A stretch of DNA of 64,000 bases from Burkholderiaceae bacterium 16 (lineage in GTDB: Bacteria; Pseudomonadota; Gammaproteobacteria; Burkholderiales; Burkholderiaceae): the NCBI GenBank assembly GCA_000955785.1, contig JYOD01000037.1:124001-188000 (forward strand). Reading direction: 5' to 3'. The translations under genes and the position numbers were made by a program. The notes under the pieces are model-generated. The model was not told the DNA's origin. It ran no database searches and worked only from the letters and a program-made list of their open reading frames with translations. Positions 8,728-16,658 of the stretch are shown piece after piece; positions within the stretch are counted from its first letter, which is position 1, and every line of letters starts with the position of its first letter.

Positions 8728-9462
8728 ATGGAATTGCCGCCCTCGCCCCGCCGCCGCGTCTACCTGATGCGCCATGGCGCCGTGACCTACTTCGACGAGA
8801 CCGGCCGCCCGGCGCTGCCCGAACTGGTACCGCTCAACGAAACCGGCCGGGCGCAGGCCAGCGCCGCCGGCCGCGCCTTTGCCGCGGAGAACATCCGCTT
8901 CGACCGCATCATCGTCAGCGGGCTGCCGCGCACGGTGGAAACCGCCGAACGCGTGCTGGCCGAACTACCCGAGATGGAAGACGCCACGCTGGAAACCTGG
9001 CCCGAGCTGCAGGAAATCCGTGGCGGCAAGCTGCAGGGCATCAGCGACGACAAGCTGCGCGATGCCTTTATCGGCGCCTTCGAAGGCGAAGTGCCGGAAG
9101 ACAAGCGCTTCCTCGACGGCGAGAGCATCGGCGAATTCCTTGACCGCGTGCTGCCCGCGCTGCGCCGCCTGCGCGACGATCCCAAGTGGGACACCGTCCT
9201 GCTCGTCCTGCATGGCGGCACCAATCGCGCCATCCTGTCCCACGCCATCACCTGCGGGCGCCGCGTGTTCTACGGCAGCCTGATGCAAACCGCCGGCTGC
9301 ATCAACGTGCTGGACGTGGGCGACGATCCGCCGGACTGGGTGGTGCGCATGATGAACTACTCGCCGCCCACGCCGGTGCACAGCGGCACGCGCCACACCA
9401 CCATGGAAGTGCTGCTGCACCAGTACCTGCGCTTTCGCGACCTACGGGGGCCGGCCAGCTAG
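8728..9462 (+). CDS. Histidine phosphatase family protein (phosphoglycerate-mutase-like)
   Basis: A 244-residue branch-1 histidine phosphatase. The phospho-accepting His is in YLMRHGAVTYFD near residue 16, the downstream Arg in IVSGLPRTVETAE, the Glu in LQEIRGGKLQG and the second catalytic His in VLHGGTNRAILSHA. It probably removes phosphate from a small metabolite. Its place directly before an APH-like kinase (66 bp) hints that the two act on the same phosphorylated intermediate, but that is inference from context. Confidence 0.85.
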   Translation: MELPPSPRRRVYLMRHGAVTYFDETGRPALPELVPLNETGRAQASAAGRAFAAENIRFDRIIVSGLPRTVETAERVLAELPEMEDATLETWPELQEIRGGKLQGISDDKLRDAFIGAFEGEVPEDKRFLDGESIGEFLDRVLPALRRLRDDPKWDTVLLVLHGGTNRAILSHAITCGRRVFYGSLMQTAGCINVLDVGDDPPDWVVRMMNYSPPTPVHSGTRHTTMEVLLHQYLRFRDLRGPAS

Positions 9463-9528
9463 CCACGCCGCAGACAGACATATTCGAATCTCGGAAAACC
9501 CGGAACATACCGAAAAAACGGAGACAGC

Positions 9529-10605
9529 ATGAGCACCAACGTTTCGAACTTCGAAGGCACCCGCGAGGTAGCCGAGCAGCAACGCTTCGACATGGCCGCG
9601 CTGGAGGTGTGGATGCGCGAGCATGTGGCGGGTTTTGCCGGCCCGCTCACCATCGAGCAGTTCAAGGGCGGCCAGTCCAACCCCACCTTCAAGCTGATCA
9701 CGCCGGGCCAGACCTATGTGATGCGCGCCAAGCCCGGCCCCAAGTCCAAGCTGCTGCCCTCGGCCCATGCCATCGAGCGCGAGTACCGCGTGATGGCCGC
9801 GCTGGCAGGCACCGACGTGCCGGTCGCCAGGATGTACGCGCTATGCGAGGACGAAACCGTGATCGGCCGCGCCTTCTACATCATGGAATTCGTCGCCGGC
9901 CGCGTGCTGTGGGACCAGTCCCTGCCCGGCATGACGCCGGCGGAGCGCAGCGCCATCTACGACGAGATGAACCGCGTCATCGCCGCGCTGCACACGGTCG
10001 ACTACAAGGCCATCGGCCTGGGCGACTACGGCAAGCCGGGCAACTACTTCTCGCGCCAGATCGAGCGCTGGACCAAGCAATACAAGCTGTCCGAGACCGA
10101 GAGCATCCCCGCCATGGACTCGCTGATGGCCTGGCTGCCCGAGCATATTCCGCAGGAAGACGCCGATCTCACTTCGATCGTGCATGGCGACTACCGGCTG
10201 GACAACCTGATGTTCCATCCCACCGAGCCGCGCGTGCTGGCGGTGCTCGACTGGGAGCTCTCCACGCTGGGCCATCCGATGGCGGACTTCGGCTATCACT
10301 GCATGAGCTGGCATATCGCTCCGGGCCAGTTCCGCGGCATTGCCGGGCTGAACCACGCAGGGCTCGGCATTCCCGACGAGGCGACTTACCGCAGGACTTA
10401 CGAGCAGCGCACCGGCCGGCCGATCACGGGCGACTGGAATTTCTACCTGGCGTTCAGCATGTTCCGGATCGCGGGGATCCTGCAGGGGATCATGAAGCGC
10501 GTGGTGGATGGGACGGCTTCGTCGGCGCAGGCCCTGGATGCAGGGAAACGGGCCAGGCCGATGGCGGAGATGGGGTGGGAGTATGCAAAGAAGGCCAAGC
10601 AATAA
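9529..10605 (+). CDS. APH-like phosphotransferase related to the kinase domain of ACAD10/ACAD11
   Basis: A 358-residue protein kinase-like small-molecule kinase. Landmarks are the nucleotide loop FKGGQSNPTFKL, the invariant Lys region YVMRAKPGPKSKLL, the Brenner motif IVHGDYRLDNLMFHP (D221) and the Mg2+ motif VLDWELSTLGHPMADFGY (D241). This subfamily is homologous to the kinase domain of eukaryotic ACAD10/11 and to LvaA of Pseudomonas, which phosphorylates 4-hydroxyacyl-CoAs. An ACAD10/11-type dehydrogenase is encoded 9 kb downstream at 19281. It is more likely catabolic than a resistance gene. The ribosome binding site ACGGAGAC precedes the ATG, and a strong terminator follows. Confidence 0.85.
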   Translation: MSTNVSNFEGTREVAEQQRFDMAALEVWMREHVAGFAGPLTIEQFKGGQSNPTFKLITPGQTYVMRAKPGPKSKLLPSAHAIEREYRVMAALAGTDVPVARMYALCEDETVIGRAFYIMEFVAGRVLWDQSLPGMTPAERSAIYDEMNRVIAALHTVDYKAIGLGDYGKPGNYFSRQIERWTKQYKLSETESIPAMDSLMAWLPEHIPQEDADLTSIVHGDYRLDNLMFHPTEPRVLAVLDWELSTLGHPMADFGYHCMSWHIAPGQFRGIAGLNHAGLGIPDEATYRRTYEQRTGRPITGDWNFYLAFSMFRIAGILQGIMKRVVDGTASSAQALDAGKRARPMAEMGWEYAKKAKQ

Positions 10606-10635
10606 GCGCTCATTGCTGCGCACGGCTTGAATGGG

Positions 10636-10668
10636 AGACCTCTTCGTTTGCGGAAGAGGTCTTTTTTT
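10636..10668 (+). terminator. Rho-independent terminator
   Basis: Stem AGACCTCTTC / GAAGAGGTCT, 7-base loop, followed by a run of seven T (10662-10668), 30 bp after the kinase gene. Confidence 0.92.
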
Positions 10669-10930
10669 GACTTTAGTTATCGTATCAGATGATGTGTAGG
10701 TGTCATTTTTCGATTTGATCCAGCGGGATCGGCAATGGGCGCCGGCAAGCAGCGGGAGAGAGTAGGGAAAGCCCGGAGCGCCATCGTTAGCAGTGATGGC
10801 TACGCTCAGACGCTTAAACGTCCACTCGCAAAAACCCTTCGGAAAGAATGCCTGGACCCACTCAAAACTTCGAGCTATCATCCAACACATACGACAACAT
10901 ACAACACAATACAGATCCGGAGACAACAAG
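10669..10930 (+). promoter_or_regulatory. Leader/promoter region of the Bug receptor gene
   Basis: About 260 bp with no convincing gene, lower in GC than its surroundings. It should carry the promoter of the receptor gene; the ribosome binding site CGGAGACAACAAG directly precedes the ATG at 10931. I could not assign a -35/-10 pair with confidence. Confidence 0.4.
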
Positions 10931-11944
10931 ATGCCGACGACCCGCCGCACCTTTCTATCCCGACTCTCCACGTTTGGCGCGACAGCCACCCTGGGCAGCC
11001 TCGGCGCAGCCGGCGCCCTGATCGCCCCCCGCGCCGCGCAGGCCGCCACCGAATGGCCCACCCGTCCGATCAAGCTGGTAGTCCCCTATTCCGCCGGCGG
11101 TTCCTCCGACATCATCGCCCGCCTGATCAGCCGCCAGTTGGGCGAAGCGCTCGGCCAGCCTGTCGTGGTCGACAACCGTCCCGGCGCCAACGGCAATATC
11201 GGCGCCGCGATGGTCGCGCAGGCCGGCACCGATAACCACACCCTGCTGCTCTGCGACATCGGCGCGCTAGCGATCAGCCCTTCCGTCTACACCAAGCTCA
11301 CGTTCGATCCGGGCAAGGACCTGAAGGGCGTCTCCATGCTGGCTTACTCGCCGCATTTGCTGGTAGTCCATCCCTCGGTGCAGGTCAGCAACCTGAAAGA
11401 ACTGGTGGACCTCTCCAAGCGCACCCAGCTCAACTTCGCCGTGACCGCCATCGGCAGCGCGCCGCACCTGGCCGGCGTGGCAGTGGCGCAGTCGACCGGC
11501 GCCAAGTGGCAATATGTGCCCTATAAGGGTGGCTCCCAGGCCGTGGCCGACACCGTGGCCGGCACCGCCCAGGTGCTGATGAACGGCATGTTGGCAACGC
11601 TGCCGCAGGTCCAGGCGGGCAAGCTGAAGGTGATCGCGATCTCCAAGAAGACACGCATGCCGCTGATGGGACAAGTGCCGACCATCGCCGAGCAAGGCGT
11701 GTCCGGCTTCGAATCAGGCACCTGGCAAGGCGTGATGGCGCCGGCCGGCATGCCCGACGCCCTGGTGGCGCGCATCAGCAGCGAACTGATCCGCATCATC
11801 CGCCTGCCCGAAGTGCGCGCGCAACTGGCCGGTCAGGGCGCCGAAGTGGTGACCATGACGCCGCCGGAAACGAATAAGTTCTTCGTCAGCGAGCGTGCGC
11901 GCTGGGCGGCGGTGGTGAAACAGGCTGATGTGCGGCTCGATTAA
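10931..11944 (+). CDS. Bug family tripartite tricarboxylate transporter substrate-binding protein
   Basis: A 337-residue periplasmic receptor. The N-terminus has a twin-arginine-like signal (TRRTFLSRL, hydrophobic core, cleavage about AQA-AT near residue 37). The mature start WPTRPIKLVVPYSAGGSSD, the DNRPGANGNIGA block and VPYKGGSQAVADTVAG are hallmarks of the Bug family, which is greatly expanded in Cupriavidus and Bordetella. These receptors bind carboxylates or other small organic acids. No TctA/TctB membrane genes are nearby, so it is an orphan receptor. The start is set by the ribosome binding site and signal peptide, although the frame is open further upstream. Confidence 0.92.
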   Translation: MPTTRRTFLSRLSTFGATATLGSLGAAGALIAPRAAQAATEWPTRPIKLVVPYSAGGSSDIIARLISRQLGEALGQPVVVDNRPGANGNIGAAMVAQAGTDNHTLLLCDIGALAISPSVYTKLTFDPGKDLKGVSMLAYSPHLLVVHPSVQVSNLKELVDLSKRTQLNFAVTAIGSAPHLAGVAVAQSTGAKWQYVPYKGGSQAVADTVAGTAQVLMNGMLATLPQVQAGKLKVIAISKKTRMPLMGQVPTIAEQGVSGFESGTWQGVMAPAGMPDALVARISSELIRIIRLPEVRAQLAGQGAEVVTMTPPETNKFFVSERARWAAVVKQADVRLD

Positions 11945-11962
11945 GCCAGCCGCGCGTCGGAC

Positions 11963-12000
11963 AAAAAATGGCCGACTCGGAAGTCGGCCATTTTTTTTTT
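11963..12000. terminator. Strong bidirectional Rho-independent terminator
   Basis: Stem ATGGCCGACT / AGTCGGCCAT with a 4-base loop, flanked by six A on the left and ten T on the right, between the convergent Bug and gamma-glutamyltransferase genes. Confidence 0.95.
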
Positions 12001-12046
12001 GCGGGAGCGCCGGCAGAGCACGCTCCATGCCGACCCGGCGAAACGC

Positions 12047-13909
12047 CTAGTCGCCCAGCGCAACCCCTTCGCGGCGCGGGTCGGCGCCGCCGGCCCAGGC
12101 CCACGTGCCGTCGGGGCGCTGGCGGCGCATGATGGCCTGCGTGCCGCTGGTCATCTCGATCTGCGCCACTTCATGCCCACGGTCTTTCAGGCCTTGCACC
12201 AGGGCCGGGCTGACCAGTCCGGCTTCCAGTTCCGTCGGCCCGTTGCGGCTGCCGAAGTTGGGCATATTGATGGCCCCCTGCACGTCCATGTTCCAGTCCA
12301 GCAGGCCCACCAGCGTCTTGGATACGTACTCGATGATCTGCGAACCGCCCGGCGAGCCTACCGTGGCGACCAGCTTGCCGGTCTCGCGGTCGAACACCAG
12401 CGTCGGCGCCATCGACGAGCGCGGGCGCTTGCCGGCCTGCACCCGGTTGGCGACCGGCTTGCCGTTCTCGCTCGGCACGAAGGAGAAGTCGGTAAGCTGG
12501 TTATTGAGCATGAAGCCGCGCACCATCAGGTGCGAACCGAAATAGCTCTCCACGGTGGTGGTCATGGAAATCGCGCCGCCGGTATTGTCAACGGCAACGA
12601 TCTGCGAGGTGGACACACGCGGCGGCGAACGGTCCGGTGCCAGCGCCAGCGTGTTTCCAGGCGGCGTGCCAGCCTCCGCCTTGTCCATGCTCTCCTCGCC
12701 GATCAGGCTCGCGCGTTGCACCAGGTAATCACGATTTAGCAGCCCCGCAACGTTGACCGGCACGAAATCCGAGTCCGCCACATAGAGGCCGCGGTCGGCA
12801 TAGGCCAGGCGTCCGGCTTCGGAAACAACGTGTACGGCTTCGATACCCGGCTCGACGCGGGCAGGCGTGGCCACCTGTTTAGGTTTCATCGCGGCAAGCG
12901 CGTATTTCGGGTCTTTCGCCTCCAGCGCCTGCAAGGTCCCGAGCATCTGCGCGATCGCGATGCCGCCCGACGACGGCGGCGGCATGCCGCAGATCTTCCA
13001 GCGCCTGTAGTCGCTGCAGATGGGTGCGCGCTCCTTGGCGCGGTAATCCCTCAGGTCCGCCAGAGACAGCGAACCGGCGTTGGCACTGCCGTTGACCTGC
13101 TTGACGATTTCGCTGGCGATGGGGCCGGTATAGAGCGCATTCGGCCCGCGGCGGGCGATGTCGCGCAGGGTCTTGGCCAACGCCGGATTCTTCAATAGGG
13201 TGCCGACTGGCTTGGCCTTGCCGTCGGGCGCCAGGAAGTAGGCCGCCATCTCGGGCGAGTTCGGCAGGAATTTGTCCGCCGCGATCTGCGTATAGAGGCG
13301 CTGCGAAATCGGGAAGCCCTGCTCAGCCAGCGCGATAGCCGGCTCGAACAGCTTGGCCCAAGGCAGCTTGCCGTGCTGGCGATGCGCCATTTCCAGCGCG
13401 CGCAACACGCCGGGCGTACCCACCGAGCGGCCGCCGATCTGCCCTTCGCTGAAGCTCATGGGCTTGCCATCGGGGCGCAGGAAGAGCTTCTCGTCGGCGC
13501 CGGCGGGCGCGGTCTCGCGGCCGTCATAGGCCTGCACGCGCTTGCCGTCCCAGTACATAATGAAAGCGCCGCCGCCGATGCCGGTGGCCTGCGGCTCCAC
13601 CAGCGTCAGCACAGCCTGCATGGCGATCGCGGCATCGATCGCGGTACCGCCCGCGCGCAGGATCTTGCGACCGGCTTCGGTAGCTAGGGGATTGGCGGCC
13701 GCGGCCATATGCTTGTCGGCATAGGTGGTGGTCATGCCCTGCCGGTAGCCGGACGACACTTCCGGTGCGGGCGGCATCGCCGTGGCGGCGGGAGCCGTGG
13801 CCACGGGAGGCGCGCTGGTCTGCGTCGAGCAGGCGCCTAGCAGCGCAAGCGCCGCGGCGGCGGCGAGCGGGCCGCGCCATAGCGCCGATGAATATGCCTG
13901 GGGTGCCAT
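12047..13909 (-). CDS. ggt: Gamma-glutamyltransferase, predicted lipoprotein
   Basis: A 620-residue Ntn-hydrolase that transfers or hydrolyses the gamma-glutamyl group of glutathione and related compounds. The N-terminus has a signal with lipobox LLGAC (Cys at about 27), so the protein is probably membrane-anchored in the periplasm. The large-subunit region contains GIGGGAFIMYWDGK and the substrate Arg in AYDGRETAPA. The autocleavage site and nucleophile are at about T434 in STSQIVAVD; the small subunit has NNQLTDFSF and the glycine pair in VGSPGGSQII. Start at 13909 is chosen because it begins the signal peptide; GGAGGACG lies upstream. It is divergent from the VWA lipoprotein gene. Confidence 0.9.
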   Translation of the reverse strand: MAPQAYSSALWRGPLAAAAALALLGACSTQTSAPPVATAPAATAMPPAPEVSSGYRQGMTTTYADKHMAAAANPLATEAGRKILRAGGTAIDAAIAMQAVLTLVEPQATGIGGGAFIMYWDGKRVQAYDGRETAPAGADEKLFLRPDGKPMSFSEGQIGGRSVGTPGVLRALEMAHRQHGKLPWAKLFEPAIALAEQGFPISQRLYTQIAADKFLPNSPEMAAYFLAPDGKAKPVGTLLKNPALAKTLRDIARRGPNALYTGPIASEIVKQVNGSANAGSLSLADLRDYRAKERAPICSDYRRWKICGMPPPSSGGIAIAQMLGTLQALEAKDPKYALAAMKPKQVATPARVEPGIEAVHVVSEAGRLAYADRGLYVADSDFVPVNVAGLLNRDYLVQRASLIGEESMDKAEAGTPPGNTLALAPDRSPPRVSTSQIVAVDNTGGAISMTTTVESYFGSHLMVRGFMLNNQLTDFSFVPSENGKPVANRVQAGKRPRSSMAPTLVFDRETGKLVATVGSPGGSQIIEYVSKTLVGLLDWNMDVQGAINMPNFGSRNGPTELEAGLVSPALVQGLKDRGHEVAQIEMTSGTQAIMRRQRPDGTWAWAGGADPRREGVALGD

Positions 13910-14172
13910 GCAATCGTCCTCCTGGGGGAAAAAATACTCATTGTATGGCGCTCGGGCGCTGCTGCGGCACCCTTGACGCACACCTCAGGGACAGCACCGA
14001 TGGACCGCGTCAGGCAAACGTGGGCTGGCCTGTCCCGAGCGGCGCGACCTGCACTCGCCGTCCCCTTTTGAATTTTTTCCACCCGACTTAACCCCGCCAG
14101 CCGGGCTGCTTCGTTTCACTGACAGCGCCCTGCCGCCGGCATCGCCGGCGCGGCCCTTCAGGAGAAAAAGAA

Positions 14173-15945
14173 ATGCTCAAGCGCCTGGGAGTCCTGGCTA
14201 CTGCCTTTGTACTGGCCGCATGCGGCGGCCATCCGGCGACCGCCCCGACCTCGCCAACGCGAGGCGGCAACGCCGAACCGGCCGCAAACCAACCGCTCGC
14301 GCTGCCGCCATCCATGCCCGCCCAGCCCGTGCCCGCGAGCAAGGCCGGCGACGCCGCCACGCACGCCAGGGAGACGGCCGCCGGAGCCGTCGCCGATGCG
14401 CGCGCCATGCGCGCCCAGCCGTCGGCGCCCCTGACCCTGATGGCCCGCCCCATGCCCTACCCGCGGCCCCAGGCCGAGCCGGATCGCGAGCGCTATGGCG
14501 CCATCGACGAGAACGGCGTGCAGCTGGTCGCGCAGGCGCCCGTCTCCACCTTCAGCATCGATGTCGACACCGGCAGCTACAGCAATGTGCGCCGGCTGCT
14601 CAACGCCGGCCGCTTGCCGCCGGCCGATGCGGTGCGGGTGGAGGAGATGGTCAACTATTTCCCCTACGACTACGCGCAACCGCGCGATGGCCGTCCTTTC
14701 GCCGTGCACGCCGACGCCGCACCCGCACCGTGGCACGCGCACAATGTGCTGCTGCGCATCGGCATCAAGGCAGCCGACGCGGCCCGCGACAGCCTGCCGG
14801 CGGCCAACCTGGTCTTCCTGGTCGATGTGTCAGGCTCGATGTACTCAGCCGACAAGCTGCCACTGCTGAAATCCTCGCTCAAGCTGCTGACGAATGTCCT
14901 GCGCCCGCAGGACCGCATCACCCTGGTCACTTACGCCAGCGGCACGCGCGTCGTCCTGCCGCCCACGCCCGGCAGCGACAAGGCCGTCATCGCGGCGGCG
15001 ATCGACTCACTGGTCGCGGGCGGCTCGACGGCCGGCGCGAGCGGCATCGCGCTGGCCTACCAGGCCGCGCAGCAGAGCTTTATCGCGGGTGGCATCAATC
15101 GCGTACTGCTCGCCACCGACGGCGATTTCAACGTGGGCATTACCGACTTCCGCCAGCTCAAGTCGCTGGTCGCCGAGAAGCGCAAGTCGGGCGTCTCGTT
15201 GTCCACGCTGGGCTTTGGCACCGGCAACTACAACGACCAGCTGATGGAGCAGCTCGCCGATGCGGGCGACGGCGCCTACTCCTATATTGACAACCTGATG
15301 GAAGGCCAGAAGGTGCTGGTGGAAGAATTCAGTTCCACGCTCGCCACGGTGGCGCGCGACGTCAAGATCCAGGTCGAATTCAACCCCGCCACGGTCAGGG
15401 AATACCGCCTGATCGGCTACGAGAACCGTGCGCTCAAGCGCGAGGATTTCAACAACGACAAGGTCGATGCGGGCGACATCGGCGCCGGGCACACCGTGAC
15501 CGCGCTCTATGAGCTGACCCTGACGGACCAGCCCGGCCTGCTTGACCCGCTGCGCTACCAGCCGGCCAGCCCCACCGCCAGGCCGGGCAAGGGCGCCGCC
15601 GGCGAGCTGGCCCACATCAAGCTGCGCTACAAGCTGCCGCAGGCCCAGGCCAGCGAGTTGATGGACCTGCCCGTGCAGGCAGCTTCGGTGCGGCCGCTGG
15701 CGCAGGCCGACGATGCCTTCCGCTTTGCCACGGCGGTAGCGGGTTTTGGCCAGGTGCTGCGCGGCGGCAACCATGTCGGCGGCTGGACCTACGCCGACGC
15801 GCGGGCCCTGGCGCTGGGCGCGCGCGGCACCGACCGCTTCGGCTATCGCGGCGAGTTCATCAAGCTGATCGACCTGGCCCAGTCCTTGTCGACGCGCGCG
15901 CCGCTGGCGCAAGACGACGGGCCTGCCAGGGAGCAGCCACGCTGA
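14173..15945 (+). CDS. von Willebrand factor type A lipoprotein, YfbK family
   Basis: A 590-residue protein with a lipoprotein signal (lipobox VLAAC, Cys about residue 17), a low-complexity linker to about residue 110, a YfbK N-terminal domain (STFSIDVDTGSYSNVRRLL, MVNYFPYDY), a VWA domain with an intact metal site (DVSGS at about 218-222, LLATDGDFNVG) and a C-terminal DUF3520-type region (ARALALGARGTDRFGYRGEFI). Such proteins are envelope-anchored and probably bind a protein partner through Mg2+. The ECF sigma factor gene follows 92 bp downstream, with the putative anti-sigma gene overlapping that. The ribosome binding site CAGGAGAAAAAG precedes the ATG. Confidence 0.88.
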   Translation: MLKRLGVLATAFVLAACGGHPATAPTSPTRGGNAEPAANQPLALPPSMPAQPVPASKAGDAATHARETAAGAVADARAMRAQPSAPLTLMARPMPYPRPQAEPDRERYGAIDENGVQLVAQAPVSTFSIDVDTGSYSNVRRLLNAGRLPPADAVRVEEMVNYFPYDYAQPRDGRPFAVHADAAPAPWHAHNVLLRIGIKAADAARDSLPAANLVFLVDVSGSMYSADKLPLLKSSLKLLTNVLRPQDRITLVTYASGTRVVLPPTPGSDKAVIAAAIDSLVAGGSTAGASGIALAYQAAQQSFIAGGINRVLLATDGDFNVGITDFRQLKSLVAEKRKSGVSLSTLGFGTGNYNDQLMEQLADAGDGAYSYIDNLMEGQKVLVEEFSSTLATVARDVKIQVEFNPATVREYRLIGYENRALKREDFNNDKVDAGDIGAGHTVTALYELTLTDQPGLLDPLRYQPASPTARPGKGAAGELAHIKLRYKLPQAQASELMDLPVQAASVRPLAQADDAFRFATAVAGFGQVLRGGNHVGGWTYADARALALGARGTDRFGYRGEFIKLIDLAQSLSTRAPLAQDDGPAREQPR

Positions 15946-16037
15946 AGCCGCCATCGGCCGGGCTGCCCGCGCGCGCCGCCCGGCATGGACATCCCGGCCC
16001 GCACGACAGCGGGCGGGGCTGTCATATACTGCCGCGC

Positions 16038-16658
16038 ATGCATGCCTCCACGCCCGGCGCCCCGCCGCCCACCCCACCCTCCGGACTGTCCGCGCTGCCG
16101 GACGCCGACCTGATGCTGCTGGTCGCCAACGGCCTGATCGAGCAGCCGGTGGCCGAGCTGTTTCGCCGCCACAACGCGGCGCTGTACAACTATATGGCCT
16201 GGCTCTGCCAGGGCAATGCCGGCGAGGCCGAGGACGTGACGCAGAAGACCTGGGTCAAGCTGATGACCCGCTGCGGCGACTACCAGCCCAGCGCGGCCCT
16301 GCGCACCTTCCTGTTCCAGATCGCGCGCAATACCTGGCTGGACCAGTTGCGCGGCGCCTACGAGCGTCAGCGCGACACGCTCGACGAGGGCCACCTCGCC
16401 CTGCCGTCCGACGACCTGAGCCCCGAGGCCGAGGCGCAGCTGCGGCAGAACCTGCAAGGCGTGCGGCAAGCGTTGCTGGCGCTGCCGGCGGCGCAGCGCG
16501 AAGTGATCGTGCTGCGCTTTTTCAGCGAGATGAGCGTCGAGGAAATCGCCCTGACGCTGGGCGAGAAGTTCGAGACCATCAAGAGCCGGCTGCGCTATGC
16601 CTTCGCACGGCTGCGCGATAGCCTGGCGGCCACGGCGTCGCAGGAGCGGCTGCCATGA
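16038..16658 (+). CDS. ECF-type RNA polymerase sigma factor
   Basis: A 206-residue sigma-70 family protein of the extracytoplasmic function type. Region 2 is at about residues 37-105 (LFRRHNAALYNYMAWL, EAEDVTQKTWVKLM, RTFLFQIARNTWLDQLR). Region 4 is at about 140-195 (LLALPAAQREVIVLRFF, MSVEEIALTLGEKFETIKSR). It has no region 1.1 or 3. It should direct RNA polymerase to a small regulon and be held inactive by a membrane partner. Its TGA overlaps the next ATG (ATGA at 16655-16658), the usual translational coupling of sigma and anti-sigma genes. Confidence 0.9.
   Translation: MHASTPGAPPPTPPSGLSALPDADLMLLVANGLIEQPVAELFRRHNAALYNYMAWLCQGNAGEAEDVTQKTWVKLMTRCGDYQPSAALRTFLFQIARNTWLDQLRGAYERQRDTLDEGHLALPSDDLSPEAEAQLRQNLQGVRQALLALPAAQREVIVLRFFSEMSVEEIALTLGEKFETIKSRLRYAFARLRDSLAATASQERLP

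Noticed and set aside
9529..10605. Aminoglycoside resistance gene
   Set aside because: It has the APH fold, but the sequence blocks and neighbourhood fit the ACAD10/11-type metabolic kinase.
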